DNA from: Aster yellows witches'-broom phytoplasma AYWB
Lineage (GTDB): Bacteria; Bacillota_I; Bacilli_A; Acholeplasmatales; Acholeplasmataceae
DNA: 64,000 nucleotides
Direction: 5' to 3'
Assembly (NCBI RefSeq): GCF_000012225.1
Contig: NC_007716.1
Coordinates: 496,001 to 560,000, forward strand
This document shows, one piece after another, positions 18,760 to 28,223 of the stretch. The translations under genes and the position numbers were made by a program. The notes under the pieces were generated by a model. It was not told where the DNA came from. It saw nothing but the letters and a program-made list of their open reading frames with translations, and ran no database searches. Numbering within the stretch: position 1 is the stretch's first letter; every line of letters starts with the position of its first letter.

Positions 18760-19617
18760 TCAAGATTGGTTTTTTTTGATTTTGTATTGGCGATAAATTT
18801 CTTTTTTGGTAATGTTTCTTTCTTGAGCAACTTTGCTAAAAGCCTCTTTTTCGTTAAAGCCTAATTTGAGGTAAAAAAGAACGTGATCGTTTATGCTTAG
18901 AACAAGCAAATGTTCGTTGGGATTGGGATTGCCTGCAACAACAATGACATATTCTCCCTTATTAATTAAATCAAGTTCTAAAATAGAGTCAAGATTACCA
19001 TTGATAATGGTTTCAAATTTTTTAGTCAGTTCACGTGCTAAAGAAATTTTTCTATTACCATATAATTTGTTTATTAAAAGTAAAGTCTTTTTAATTCTAT
19101 GAGGAGATTCATAAATAACAAGGCTTTCGGAGGTATTTTTATATTGGAGTAAATATTTTTTCAAAGCTTGAGACAAACGAGGTAAAAAAGCCAAAAAGAT
19201 AAAAGGTGAAGGGATAGCAGAAGTCATAAAAGCAGTTAAAAAAGCAGATACTCCTGGGATTGCTACCACATTAAAACCATGTTTTTGCACTTCACAAACT
19301 AAAGAAAAACCAGGATCGCTAATAAGAGGAGTGCCCGCATCGCTAATTAAGGCGATATTTTTTCCTTGTGATAAAAGTTCTAAAATTTGAGGTAACCTTC
19401 TTGTTTGATTGTGTTCATAATAAGAAAGTAGAGGTTTTTGGATTTGGTAAGTGTGTAAAAGTTTTTTGGCTCTTCTAGTATCTTCTGCTAAAATTAAAAA
19501 AACTTCTTTTAAAGTATAAAGCGCTCTTAAGGTGATATCTTCTGAATTACCTATGGGAGTTGCTACTAAATATAAAATAGGCTTAGCATTGCGAAAACTT
19601 TGTTGTTGAAATAACAT
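18760..19617 (-). CDS. rsmI: 16S rRNA (cytidine-1402-2'-O)-methyltransferase
   Basis: Adds the 2'-O-methyl group to C1402 in the decoding centre of 16S rRNA using S-adenosylmethionine. The tetrapyrrole-methylase fold is shown by YLVATPIGNSEDITLRAL at the N-terminus, LILAEDTRRAKKLLHTY, and the ALISDAGTPLISDPGF signature near residue 95. The usual C-terminal HTH-like end (ERNITKKEIYRQYKIK) is present. Length (285) is normal. It lies downstream of holB, a common pairing. Confidence 0.94.
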   Translation of the reverse strand: MLFQQQSFRNAKPILYLVATPIGNSEDITLRALYTLKEVFLILAEDTRRAKKLLHTYQIQKPLLSYYEHNQTRRLPQILELLSQGKNIALISDAGTPLISDPGFSLVCEVQKHGFNVVAIPGVSAFLTAFMTSAIPSPFIFLAFLPRLSQALKKYLLQYKNTSESLVIYESPHRIKKTLLLINKLYGNRKISLARELTKKFETIINGNLDSILELDLINKGEYVIVVAGNPNPNEHLLVLSINDHVLFYLKLGFNEKEAFSKVAQERNITKKEIYRQYKIKKNQS

Positions 19618-19701
19618 ATTTTTTTACCTTATTTGTTGGGTTTTGGTGTTTACAAAATTTTATATTGCTTTAATATAGGGGGGTTGTAAATTTGTAAAGA
19701 T

Positions 19702-20688
19702 TTAAAATGAAAGTCTTTGAGCTTCTAATTGAATTAACAAAGCCATTAAAAGATTTTCTTGATTAGATAATATATATTGTTTTTTGTAAATTTGATGAAT
19801 AATTTTTAAAATATCGAAAGCAGTTGTAAGGGGTAAAGTTTGATAATATTTTCGATATTCTGGATTTGTTAAAATTTGTGTTTTGGAAAAATAAATGGGT
19901 AACTGGTTTTTGGGTATTTTTTCATATAACACATCAGAAAAAAAATGTAATAACGCTGATAAAAAATCATTTAAAAAATGAGGAAAAGAAGTAAGTTTTG
20001 CAAACACAGGAGAGGCAAAAACCGCTAATTTTAATGAAATTGTTTTTGGAAATTGAATAAGAAAATCCAAAAAAAACTGTTTAAAATTTTGATAATAATC
20101 GCTGGCAATGAATAAATCCATTTGATCGGGATTTTTATTTATTAAATTGCTTAAGTAAAAATCAAAAACATCTATTTGGGGTTTAGCTTTGGGGTCTAAA
20201 TTTTGTGTTTTTGCATCCACGGCATCAAAGATATTAATAATTTGACAGCGAGAAACTATGGTTGGTAAAACTTTTTCTAAATTATTGGTTAATAAAAAAC
20301 CTATAGTGTTGTTGGAAGGATTTTCAAAAAAATGCAATAAACTATTGGAAGTTTGGGTAGTTATTTTTTCTATTTCTTCGATTACATAAATTCTTTGGGT
20401 TCCGAATAAAGAAGTTTTCAAAAAGTTTTTTTGAAATTGCAAAATTTGTTCTTTGGTAAAAAGATGGTTTTGTTTGGTCAAATAATAAAAATTGGGGTAT
20501 TGCGAATTAAGTAAGGTATCTTTTGACAAAAGATAAGGGTCATGGGGTTTAAAAATGCGATAGGCAAGTTCTAAAACAAATTCTTTTTGTTGGGAAAGGG
20601 TGGATCCAACAACTAAATAAAGATGGGCGAGTTTTTTATTTTGGATAATTTGATTAAATTTGGTTAACAAAGATTGGATTTTTTTCAT
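19702..20688 (-). CDS. holB: DNA polymerase III delta' subunit
   Basis: A clamp-loader subunit that helps load the sliding clamp. The N-terminal region resembles the AAA+ clamp-loader fold, with TSLFGTQRIYVIEEIEKITTQTSNSLLHFFENPS as the Walker B/sensor stretch and TIVSRCQIINIF as the SRC motif of DnaX/delta' proteins. The P-loop is degenerate (VVGSTLSQQKE), normal for delta'. The zinc cysteines of larger forms are missing. Its ATG overlaps the tmk TGA by four bases. A C6 tract lies 18 bases past its stop on the transcribed strand. Confidence 0.88.
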   Translation of the reverse strand: MKKIQSLLTKFNQIIQNKKLAHLYLVVGSTLSQQKEFVLELAYRIFKPHDPYLLSKDTLLNSQYPNFYYLTKQNHLFTKEQILQFQKNFLKTSLFGTQRIYVIEEIEKITTQTSNSLLHFFENPSNNTIGFLLTNNLEKVLPTIVSRCQIINIFDAVDAKTQNLDPKAKPQIDVFDFYLSNLINKNPDQMDLFIASDYYQNFKQFFLDFLIQFPKTISLKLAVFASPVFAKLTSFPHFLNDFLSALLHFFSDVLYEKIPKNQLPIYFSKTQILTNPEYRKYYQTLPLTTAFDILKIIHQIYKKQYILSNQENLLMALLIQLEAQRLSF

Positions 20689-21308
20689 AAATCTATTTGG
20701 AAGACTTCTTTGAGTTTTTGTTCAATGATGTTATAAATCTTTTCCAAGGACTTACTTGCATCAATTAAAAAAATTCTTTTTTGTTGGTCTTTTTGATAAA
20801 GGTCAAGATAACCTTTGCGTACTTTTTTATGAAAAGATAATTTTTGTAAATCAAATGAATTAATTTCTTTAGGTCTAAATTGTTTGACTCTTTGAATTCC
20901 TATTTTAGGATCTAAATCTAGATAAAAAGTAATGTTGGGCATATAATTTAAAGCCAAATTATTAATATTTAAAACAAAATCTTTACTTAAACCACGAGCA
21001 TAAACTTGATAAGCTATAGTAGAATCCAAATAACGATCACAAATAACTATTTTATTTTGTTGTAAGGCAGGAATAATTAATTTGCTTAAATGTTCTGCTC
21101 TATCTGCTGCAAATAACAAAGCCTCAGTGTGAAAATCTATTTGTTTATTATAAGAATGCAACAAAATATTTCTAATTACTTCATTAAATAAACCACCACC
21201 AGGTTCTTTGGTTAAAACACACGAATATTTTTTACTTAATTTTTCAAATAAATAACTTGAATGGGTGGTTTTTCCGGTGCCTTCACAACCTTCAAAAGAA
21301 ATAAACAT
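20685..21308 (-). CDS. tmk: Thymidylate kinase
   Basis: Phosphorylates dTMP to dTDP. The P-loop FEGCEGTGKTT is at residues 5-15, the DRY motif appears as CDRYLDSTIAYQ near residue 92, and TKEPGGG gives the substrate-binding region. Length 207 is typical. It ends with a TGA overlapping the holB start, evidence that UGA is a stop in this genome. AGGAG precedes the ATG. Confidence 0.96.
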   Translation of the reverse strand: MFISFEGCEGTGKTTHSSYLFEKLSKKYSCVLTKEPGGGLFNEVIRNILLHSYNKQIDFHTEALLFAADRAEHLSKLIIPALQQNKIVICDRYLDSTIAYQVYARGLSKDFVLNINNLALNYMPNITFYLDLDPKIGIQRVKQFRPKEINSFDLQKLSFHKKVRKGYLDLYQKDQQKRIFLIDASKSLEKIYNIIEQKLKEVFQIDL

Positions 21309-21355
21309 TTAGTATAAATTCTCCTTTTTGTGTATTTTTATTTATTGTCACAAAA

Positions 21356-22087
21356 TCAATAAAAAATTTTTTTTAAAACTAAGGCTTTGGCAGGAGCCAA
21401 AAGGGTGGCTTTTTTAGTTTTGTTACCTAATAACATCGCTTGAAATTGTTCCAAAGAAAATTTATTTTTACCAATTTCAATTAAACTTCCCACCAAAAAA
21501 CGAATCATATATTTTAAAAAACCATTACCATGAAAAACTAAAATATATTTGTGTACAGTTTCTTTGAGAGAAGCTTGAAAAATTGTTTTAGAAAAATTTT
21601 TAGGCTGGGTCTCACTAGTAAAAGCAAAAAAATTATGAGTGCCTTCGATAAATTTTAGGGCTTTAGTGATTTTGACAAAATCAAACTTGTCAGCAAAAAT
21701 TTGAAAATGATGGTTAAAAGCATTAAGGGGTTTTTTAGAAAAAACATATTGATAAATTTTTGATTTCGCTGAATAACGAGCATGAAAATTAGGAGTGGCA
21801 AAATGCATTTGTCTAACTCTAATATCAGGAGGCAAAAGATAATTAAGAGTTTTTTGGAAATGTTTAGGTTTTAGAGAAAAAGTGGTTTGGAAATGGAGGG
21901 TTTGTCCTTGAGAATGGACTCCTTTATCGGTTCTACTAGCTGCAAAAGTGGGGATGTTTTGATGGGTCATTTTTTTTAAAGCTTTTTCAAAAGTTTGTTG
22001 CACGGTTTTTTTTTGAGGTTGTTTTTGATATCCACAATAAAAAGTACCATCATAGCTTAAAATTAATTTATAAAAAAAGTGTTGCAA
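21356..22087 (-). CDS. truA: tRNA pseudouridine(38-40) synthase
   Basis: Makes pseudouridine in the anticodon arm of tRNAs. The catalytic ASRTDKGVHSQGQ has its aspartate at residue 54. YDGTFYCGYQKQPQKKTVQ is at the N-terminus and the FLKYMIRFLVGSLIEIG segment is near the end. The start is TTG, fixed by an AAGGAGG site seven bases upstream. It lies past the rplQ terminator, so it opens a separate group with tmk and holB. Confidence 0.95.
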   Translation of the reverse strand: MQHFFYKLILSYDGTFYCGYQKQPQKKTVQQTFEKALKKMTHQNIPTFAASRTDKGVHSQGQTLHFQTTFSLKPKHFQKTLNYLLPPDIRVRQMHFATPNFHARYSAKSKIYQYVFSKKPLNAFNHHFQIFADKFDFVKITKALKFIEGTHNFFAFTSETQPKNFSKTIFQASLKETVHKYILVFHGNGFLKYMIRFLVGSLIEIGKNKFSLEQFQAMLLGNKTKKATLLAPAKALVLKKIFY

Positions 22088-22170
22088 AAATGCCTCCTTG
22101 TGTAACTACAAAATATTTTTAAAAAATTTAAAAATGTAAAATAAGGAACGAAGAAAAAGGTGTTAATATT

Positions 22171-22206
22171 AAAAAACCTCCTTAATCCTTAAGATAAGAA
22201 GGTTTT
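22171..22206 (-). terminator. Terminator of the ribosomal protein cluster
   Basis: On the minus strand a 12-base stem with one mismatch (AAAACCTTCTTA with TAAGGAGGTTTT, loop of ten) runs into T6. It lies about 50 bases after the rplQ stop and closes the S10-spc-alpha transcript. Confidence 0.85.
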
Positions 22207-22257
22207 GATAATTGAAGCTTTTTGTGAAAGAAACTAAAAATGCTCGGTTAATTGTTG

Positions 22258-22614
22258 TTAAACAAAAGCGATAATTGCCATTGGAGCACTATCACCACGA
22301 CGAGGAACAGTTTTAATAACTCTAGTGTATCCACCTTGACGATCAAGATATTTAGAGGAGATATTTTTAAATAGTTTTTGTAAAACTGTAGTGTCATCGT
22401 TGATTTTTTCATCAAAAAGATGTCTTTTGGCTTGGCGTCTAGTATGCAAAGTATTTTTTTTAGATAAAGTAACCATTTTATCAGCTAATTTTTGTAATTC
22501 CTTAGCTTTAGATTCAGTTGTCATAATTTTTTCTTGCACAATTAAATCAGTCATTAAAGTTCTTAACAAAGCTCTTCTTTGAGATTTATTGCGTCCTAAT
22601 TTGCTAAAAGGCAT
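22258..22614 (-). CDS. rplQ: Ribosomal protein L17
   Basis: Large-subunit protein near the exit tunnel. The N-terminal FSKLGRNKSQRRALLRTLMTDLI and the C-terminal GGYTRVIKTVPRRGDSAPMAIIAFV are the standard L17 blocks. Length 118 is typical. It is the last gene of the cluster, after rpoA, and is followed by a hairpin terminator. Confidence 0.97.
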   Translation of the reverse strand: MPFSKLGRNKSQRRALLRTLMTDLIVQEKIMTTESKAKELQKLADKMVTLSKKNTLHTRRQAKRHLFDEKINDDTTVLQKLFKNISSKYLDRQGGYTRVIKTVPRRGDSAPMAIIAFV

Positions 22615-22657
22615 AAAATTTATCTGTCCTTTCTATTTTCTAATGTGTTTTTTAGTT

Positions 22658-23650
22658 TTAATGTTTGTCTTTGTCTTCTTCAACGCTATGATGCAAAGCT
22701 TCTTTGAGGTAATCGTTGAATTCTAAACCATATTCTAAAAATTTATCTTTTAATTCTTGGAAAGATTTTCGTCCTAGGCTTTTCAGTTTGACAACTTCTT
22801 TTTCACTTAATTTCACTAAAGAAGCAACTGTATCAATCCCTGCTCTTTTAAGACTGTTGAAAAGTCTTACAGATAAATCTAATTGTTCAATTTCTAAATC
22901 TAGCACGTAATTATGGGCTTCTTTTTTAGATTCAGAAACAAATTCTACATGAGCAGGTTTTTGGCTTAATTCTACTAAAACATTGAAATGATCTACTAAA
23001 ATGCTAGCTGCAGTTGCTAAAGCTTCTTTAGCTAAAAGAGCGCCGTTAGTGGTAATTTCAATAGTTAATTCGTCTTTATTGCCTAATTTTTTTTCTACTT
23101 GATAAGAAACATTAACAACAGGAGTAAATAAAGAGTCAATTGCAATAACGCCTACTTGATTTTCAATGTGAACTTTATTTTCTTTGGCACCAACATAACC
23201 GATGCCTTTTTTAATAGTGACTGTCATATGAAAGCAAACATCATCAGAAAGGGTGGTAATGTAATGATCGGGGTTGATGATTTTAACTCCTGCAGGCAGT
23301 TCGAAAGAAGCAGCAGTTAGGCGTTGTGGTCCTTTAGCGATTAATTCTAATTTTTCTTCAAAATCATCTGATTCGTCGTCTACGGCAAAAACAATTTTTT
23401 TTAAATTTAAAATAATTGTCATGACATCTTCATAAACGCCCGGAATAGTAGTGAATTCTTGTTCTACTCCTTGAATTTTAACATTTACAATAGCAGCACC
23501 AGGCAAAGAAGATAACAAAACTCTTCTTAGGGCGTTTCCCACAGTAATGCCGTATCCTCTTTCTAAAGGTTTGATAGTGAATTTCCCGGAAATGGGATTT
23601 TCATCAATTTCTTCAACAAAAAAAGGTTTAATAAATTTAAGATTTTTCAT
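22658..23650 (-). CDS. rpoA: RNA polymerase alpha subunit
   Basis: Scaffold of RNA polymerase. The N-terminal assembly domain has the signature KPLERGYGITVGNALRRVLL near residue 30 and GVYEDVMTIILNLK. The C-terminal domain that contacts promoter DNA and activators starts near residue 255 with LDLSVRLFNSLKRAGIDTVASLV and the helix-hairpin motif KLKSLGRKSFQELKDK. Length 330 is slightly above the norm because of an acidic tail. It sits between rpsK and rplQ as in other bacteria. Confidence 0.97.
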   Translation of the reverse strand: MKNLKFIKPFFVEEIDENPISGKFTIKPLERGYGITVGNALRRVLLSSLPGAAIVNVKIQGVEQEFTTIPGVYEDVMTIILNLKKIVFAVDDESDDFEEKLELIAKGPQRLTAASFELPAGVKIINPDHYITTLSDDVCFHMTVTIKKGIGYVGAKENKVHIENQVGVIAIDSLFTPVVNVSYQVEKKLGNKDELTIEITTNGALLAKEALATAASILVDHFNVLVELSQKPAHVEFVSESKKEAHNYVLDLEIEQLDLSVRLFNSLKRAGIDTVASLVKLSEKEVVKLKSLGRKSFQELKDKFLEYGLEFNDYLKEALHHSVEEDKDKH

Positions 23651-23680
23651 AATTACTCCTTAAAATGTCGAACAAGATTA

Positions 23681-24067
23681 TTATCCTCTAGGAGGTTTTG
23701 GCGGTCGACAACCATTATGTGGTACTGCAGTAACATCTTTAATAGCAGTAATTTCTAATCCTGCTGCTTGCAAAGAACGGATGGCTGCTTCTCTTCCGGG
23801 ACCTGGTCCTGTAATGAAAGTTTCTACTTTAACCATTCCGTGTTCCATCGCTGCTTTGGCAACTGCTTCAGCGGCTAATTGAGCTGCAAAGGGGGTTGAT
23901 TTGCGACTTCCTTTAAAACCCAAAGCACCTGCACTACTCCAAGTAACAGCATTACCGTTAAGATCGGTGATAGTAACAATGGTGTTGTTAAAGGTGGTAT
24001 GGATGTGTGCAATTCCTAAAGGAACATTTTTTTTAACTTTGCGTTTGGTATTTTTTTTTCTTGCCAA
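23681..24067 (-). CDS. rpsK: Ribosomal protein S11
   Basis: Small-subunit platform protein. [22 protein letters not shown], then [20 protein letters not shown], and the end [18 protein letters not shown] are full-length S11 matches. It is 128 residues long. A basic N-terminus ([12 protein letters not shown]) contacts rRNA. Confidence 0.98.
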   Translation of the reverse strand: MARKKNTKRKVKKNVPLGIAHIHTTFNNTIVTITDLNGNAVTWSSAGALGFKGSRKSTPFAAQLAAEAVAKAAMEHGMVKVETFITGPGPGREAAIRSLQAAGLEITAIKDVTAVPHNGCRPPKPPRG

Positions 24068-24094
24068 TGCATTTCTCCTTTATTATTTTTATTT

Positions 24095-24475
24095 TTAGTT
24101 AACTTTATTTTTTTTCTTACCAGCAATTGCTGCTTTAGGTTTGCCTTTAACAGTGTGAGCGTTGTTTCTGGTTTTTTGTCCTCTTACAGGTAATCCTTTA
24201 CGATGACGTAGTCCTCTGTAAGCTCCAATCTCCATTAAACGTTTAATATTTAAAGTAACTTCACGTCTTAGGTCACCTTCTACATTGTATTTAGTAATTT
24301 CAATACGTAAAGCTGATAATTGCTGTTCGGTTAAATTTTTAACTCTAATATTTTGGTCAATTTTTAACTCGTTTAAAATTTTATGAGATAATTTATTTCC
24401 TAAACCATAAATATAAGTTAGTGCAATTACTACTCTTTTGTCGCTTGGAATATCTATTCCTGCAATTCTCGCCAT
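24095..24475 (-). CDS. rpsM: Ribosomal protein S13
   Basis: Head protein of the small subunit that contacts the P-site t[28 protein letters not shown], the helix-two-turn-helix region, and [20 protein letters not shown] are diagnostic. The 126-residue length is normal, and the tail is basic. GGAG lies close to the ATG. Confidence 0.98.
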   Translation of the reverse strand: MARIAGIDIPSDKRVVIALTYIYGLGNKLSHKILNELKIDQNIRVKNLTEQQLSALRIEITKYNVEGDLRREVTLNIKRLMEIGAYRGLRHRKGLPVRGQKTRNNAHTVKGKPKAAIAGKKKNKVN

Positions 24476-24487
24476 AAATATCTCCTT

Positions 24488-24604
24488 TTATCCTTGTCTT
24501 TGATTGTGTCTGCGATTTTTTTTATTGATAACATAAATGCGTCCTTTACGACGAACAATGATATCGTCTTCGCTGCGTTTTTTAACTGAAGCTCTAACTT
24601 TCAT
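24488..24604 (-). CDS. rpmJ: Ribosomal protein L36, zinc-free form
   Basis: A 38-residue protein, [20 protein letters not shown] followed by [18 protein letters not shown]. It matches L36 in length and both ends. The three cysteines and one histidine that bind zinc in the usual form are replaced, so this is the cysteine-free (C-) version. It sits between infA and rpsM, the conserved place for rpmJ, with GGAG ahead of the ATG. Confidence 0.96.
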
Positions 24605-24616
24605 AAACTTTTCTCC

Positions 24617-24853
24617 TTACTTAAAACGATAAGTTATTCGTGCTTGTGTAGGGTAGTATGGTGATAATTCAATTCTTACTTTATCACCAGGTAAAATGCG
24701 TATGTTGTTGATACGTATTTTACCAGAAACATAAGCAATAATCGTTTTTTTATTTGGAAGCTCTACTTTAAATTTATCATTTGATAATAATTCAACAACT
24801 TTAGCTTCGATTTCAATTTTGGATTCAGTTTCGTTTAAATTGTTTTTTGACAT
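24617..24853 (-). CDS. infA: Translation initiation factor IF-1
   Basis: Binds the A site of the 30S subunit during initiation. This 78-residue OB-fold protein contains [21 protein letters not shown] and [22 protein letters not shown], both characteristic. It has a short extra N-terminus (MSKNNLNET). Its 5' side faces the map gene across a 79-base gap with a C7 tract on the transcribed strand. Confidence 0.97.
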   Translation of the reverse strand: MSKNNLNETESKIEIEAKVVELLSNDKFKVELPNKKTIIAYVSGKIRINNIRILPGDKVRIELSPYYPTQARITYRFK

Positions 24854-24932
24854 TCAAAGTGATTCCTTTAATTTTTATTTCTGGGTTCGAGGGGGGGTGA
24901 TTGTGATATAATTTGGTAAAATGAAAAATATA

Positions 24933-25676
24933 TTATGCAAGTATTTCATATCCTTTAGGAGTTACTAAAACTGTGTGTTCAAAATGAGAACTTAGACTTT
25001 TATCTATGGTAACTACAGTCCAATTATCTTGCAAAATAGCAATTTCAGGATTTCCTAAAGTAAGCATGGGCTCGACACAAAAAGTCATTCCTGGTTGCAG
25101 TATTTCGCCTTCGTGTGGTTTGCCAAAATTAGGAATATAGGGCTCTTCGTGTAAAGATGTACCAATACCATGTCCGGTAAATTCTTCTACGATGCCTAAA
25201 TTATTTTTTTTAGCAAAAAGTTCAATGGCATGAGAAATATCAGAAAAATGATTTTGAGGTTTAATTTGCAAAAGACCTTGTAATAAGGCTTTTTGAGTAA
25301 ATAAAAGCAAGTTTTGAGTAGTTTGGCAAACAGTTCCTACAGCATAAGAATAAGCACAATCAACATAATAACCTTGATAGTTAATTCCTAAATCTAAGGT
25401 GATGATATCACCTTGTTTAAGGATGGTTTTTTTGGAAGGAATGCCGTGAACTACCACTTCATTAACTGAGGCACAAATATGTTTGGGAAAGCCATTGTAA
25501 CCTTTAAAGGCAGAAATGACACCTTTTTTTTGATAAAAATTCTTAGCTAATAAATCTAGATCAAAAGTTGACATTCCTGGAATAACAAAGGAAGCAAGTA
25601 ATCTGTGGGCTTCATTAATGATTTTTCCTGCTTGTTTCATGATAGCAATTTCATGAGGAGTTTTAATGGAAATCAT
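24933..25676 (-). CDS. map: Methionine aminopeptidase, type I
   Basis: Removes the initiator methionine from new proteins. M24A fold with the metal ligands in place: the aspartates in LDLGINYQGYYVDCAYSY, the histidine in EFTGHGIGTSLHEEP, and glutamates in FCVEPML and HFEHTVLVT. Length 247 is typical. Its ATG overlaps the adk stop by four bases. Confidence 0.96.
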   Translation of the reverse strand: MISIKTPHEIAIMKQAGKIINEAHRLLASFVIPGMSTFDLDLLAKNFYQKKGVISAFKGYNGFPKHICASVNEVVVHGIPSKKTILKQGDIITLDLGINYQGYYVDCAYSYAVGTVCQTTQNLLLFTQKALLQGLLQIKPQNHFSDISHAIELFAKKNNLGIVEEFTGHGIGTSLHEEPYIPNFGKPHEGEILQPGMTFCVEPMLTLGNPEIAILQDNWTVVTIDKSLSSHFEHTVLVTPKGYEILA

Positions 25677-26326
25677 TTGCGGTCTGTTTCTAAAACTTCT
25701 AAAATCATTTTAGTAACTTGGTCGATGGTTTGCATACCATCTACTTCAAAAAGTTGGTTTTGTTCGCAATAATATTGCACTAATGGTAATGTTTCTTTAT
25801 TAAACACTTTGAGGCGTTTAAGGAAAGTTTCTGGTTTATCATCTTCTCTTTGAATTAAGGTTTTTTGGTCTTTGTCACAAATGCCTGGATTTTTGGGAGG
25901 AATTTTTTCGATGTGATAAACCTTGCCACATTCGGGACAAATTCTGCGTCCTGCAATTCTTTTCATTAAATCTTTGGTTCCAGCGTTAAAATAGATGACT
26001 TTAGTTAAAAATAAATGAGATTTTTTAAAAAAATCATCCAAAAAACGAGCTTGCAAAACATTGCGGGGAAAACCGTCTAATAAAAAATCTTTAGTAGCGA
26101 TGTCCTTAGACAAGTAATCAGCTATCATTTGGTTAGTGATGTCGTCAGGAACTAAAAGTCCTTGAGCAATAAATTTTTTACTTAAAGTTCCTAATTCAGT
26201 ATTTTCTTTAAAATTTTTACGAAAAATATCGCCTGTTGAAATGTGGTTAATTTTTAAAATATATGATAAAACAGAAGCTTGAGTGCCTTTACCAATTCCT
26301 GGTGGTCCTAATAATATTAGTATCAT
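25673..26326 (-). CDS. adk: Adenylate kinase
   Basis: Interconverts ATP + AMP and 2 ADP. The P-loop GPPGIGKGT is at residues 7-15. DGFPRN is the AMP-binding motif, and the long lid holds a zinc-type set CPECG..CDKD (three cysteines and an aspartate). Length 217 is normal for the long-lid bacterial form. It lies between secY and map as in other Gram-positives. Confidence 0.96.
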   Translation of the reverse strand: MILILLGPPGIGKGTQASVLSYILKINHISTGDIFRKNFKENTELGTLSKKFIAQGLLVPDDITNQMIADYLSKDIATKDFLLDGFPRNVLQARFLDDFFKKSHLFLTKVIYFNAGTKDLMKRIAGRRICPECGKVYHIEKIPPKNPGICDKDQKTLIQREDDKPETFLKRLKVFNKETLPLVQYYCEQNQLFEVDGMQTIDQVTKMILEVLETDRK

Positions 26327-26344
26327 GTTGTATTGTTTGCTTAA

Positions 26345-27586
26345 TTAAAATAATTTTTGATATTCTTTTTTGTTGGCAGTAGCTTTGATGCGTTGGATAG
26401 TTTCAAGGGCTACACTAACAATAATAAGCAAACTGGTTCCTCCTAATTTCATATCTTTCAAACTTAAAAAATGTTCCATAAGAATAGGCGTTACAACAAG
26501 AGAAGTAATAAAAACAGTTCCTAAAACGGTGATTTTAAATAAGGTATTAGCTAAATAACGAGTAGTTTGTTCACCTGGTCTTAAACCTGCAATATAGGCA
26601 TCTTGTTTAGATAAATGTTCTGAAATATCTTCGGGATTAACATTCATAAAAGCAGAAAAAAAAGAAAGAACAATTACTAACAAGACTAAAAAACCTATGG
26701 CAAAAAAGTTAATTTGGTTATTAGAAGAATTAGTATTGGTAAACAAATTTACATACTTAGTCAACTTGTCATTCCCAATAAATCCTGCTAGCATCTGGAA
26801 AGGTTGCAATAAAGCAAATGACAAAATAACTGGCATAACTCCTGCACTATTAATTTTTAATGGAATGTAGCTTTTGCCTTGCACTTGATTGCGCGCATAA
26901 TTGATAGGTATTTTTAAAGATGTTATTTGCACAACTACAGTAAAAATTAAGAATAAGAGAAGTAAAAGAACAATACATGCAAAATTAAAAGTTTTCAAAG
27001 TTAAAAAAGTATTTTGAGATAAATATGATTTGTTCAAATTTGCAAATAGATTAATTACGCTGTGGCTCATCGAAACAACAATTAAAATAGAAGTGCCGTT
27101 TCCAATACCTTTGGAATTGATAAGGTCAGCAAACCAAATTAAAATAGAAACTCCTGCAGTAGCAATTAAAGCTAACAAAAACAGTTGGCTTGTACTTATT
27201 GATGTAACTAAAAGTTTTGAATAACTGTTCAAAAAAGCAAAAGATTGTCCAAAAGCGAACAATAAGGCAAGACTACGTGTTAAAAGATTAAGTTTGCTTT
27301 TTCCCATTTGTCCTTGGTCTTTCCATTCACGACAAATAGGAAGGAGCTTTTGCAAAAATTGCACTACAATGGAAGAAGTAATATAAGGAGTTATCCCCAA
27401 TCCAAAAAGAGTACCAGCATTTATGGAAAAAACCCCAAAAAGTTTGGATAAATCAAGAGATTTAGAATTAATAAAAGGAAGAGGCCAAGAAGTTCCTAAA
27501 CAAACAATAGAAATAATAAATAAGGTGAAAAAGATTTTAAACATTAATTTACGATTGCCTAAAACTAATTTTAATTGACGTTTCAT
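26345..27586 (-). CDS. secY: Protein translocase subunit SecY
   Basis: The channel of the Sec export system, with about ten transmembrane helices in 413 residues. LFGLGITPYITSSIVVQFLQKL and the cytosolic loop GQTTRYLANTLFKITVLGTVF region are typical. Parts of the plug and early loops are shorter than in other bacteria. It follows rplO by two bases. The Sec route is the known way phytoplasmas release effectors into the plant. Confidence 0.96.
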   Translation of the reverse strand: MKRQLKLVLGNRKLMFKIFFTLFIISIVCLGTSWPLPFINSKSLDLSKLFGVFSINAGTLFGLGITPYITSSIVVQFLQKLLPICREWKDQGQMGKSKLNLLTRSLALLFAFGQSFAFLNSYSKLLVTSISTSQLFLLALIATAGVSILIWFADLINSKGIGNGTSILIVVSMSHSVINLFANLNKSYLSQNTFLTLKTFNFACIVLLLLLFLIFTVVVQITSLKIPINYARNQVQGKSYIPLKINSAGVMPVILSFALLQPFQMLAGFIGNDKLTKYVNLFTNTNSSNNQINFFAIGFLVLLVIVLSFFSAFMNVNPEDISEHLSKQDAYIAGLRPGEQTTRYLANTLFKITVLGTVFITSLVVTPILMEHFLSLKDMKLGGTSLLIIVSVALETIQRIKATANKKEYQKLF

Positions 27587-27588
27587 CT

Positions 27589-28026
27589 TTAAATTACCTC
27601 TATGTTTCCACCAACTGCTAAAATGGCTGCTTGAGCTTGTTTGGAGAATTTTGAAGCTTTGACTAATAATTTTTTAGTGAGAGTTCCTTGCGACAAAACT
27701 TTAATACCACATAATTGGTCTTTAATTATTTTTTTTTCTAACAATAATTGAGGAGTAACAACGGTATCTTGAGGAAAGGATTCTAGAGTTTTAAGGTTAA
27801 GAAGAGCGTATCTTTTTTGGGAAAAATTGTGAAATCCTCTTTTAGGAATTCTTTGAAAAAAAGGAATTTGACCGCCTTCAAATCCAGGACGCAAAGTTTT
27901 TCCTGAACGTGCTAATTGTCCTTTGTGACCTTTACCAGAAGTTTTACCAGTGCCACTACCAGGTCCGCGTCCTAAACGTTTAGTGGACTTGCGAGCATTA
28001 GTGACTGGTTTTATTGTGTGTAACAT
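27589..28026 (-). CDS. rplO: Ribosomal protein L15
   Basis: Late-assembly large-subunit protein. The glycine-rich N-terminus KRLGRGPGSGTGKTSGKGHKGQ and the GFEGGQIPFFQRIPKRGFHN block are diagnostic. Length 145 is normal. Its start overlaps the rpmD stop by one base. Confidence 0.97.
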   Translation of the reverse strand: MLHTIKPVTNARKSTKRLGRGPGSGTGKTSGKGHKGQLARSGKTLRPGFEGGQIPFFQRIPKRGFHNFSQKRYALLNLKTLESFPQDTVVTPQLLLEKKIIKDQLCGIKVLSQGTLTKKLLVKASKFSKQAQAAILAVGGNIEVI

Positions 28027-28223
28027 TATTTTTGCTCCTTTGTATAAGAAACTTTTTCAACTACAACAAGATGACTGATGGTTTTAATCATTCCATGGAT
28101 GGCTGGAGTATCATCTTTAATAACTTGATTGTTAATTTTTTTTAAACCTAGGCAGTGAGCGGTTTTAATTTGATTAAAACGACAAGCAATAAGACTTTTG
28201 GTAAGAGTAATTTTTAATTTCAT
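28026..28223 (-). CDS. rpmD: Ribosomal protein L30
   Basis: Small large-subunit protein (65 residues) of the L30/L7 fold: [29 protein letters not shown] then the conserved [16 protein letters not shown] segment. The start overlaps the rpsE stop by four bases (ATGA). Position between rpsE and rplO confirms it. Confidence 0.95.
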   Translation of the reverse strand: MKLKITLTKSLIACRFNQIKTAHCLGLKKINNQVIKDDTPAIHGMIKTISHLVVVEKVSYTKEQK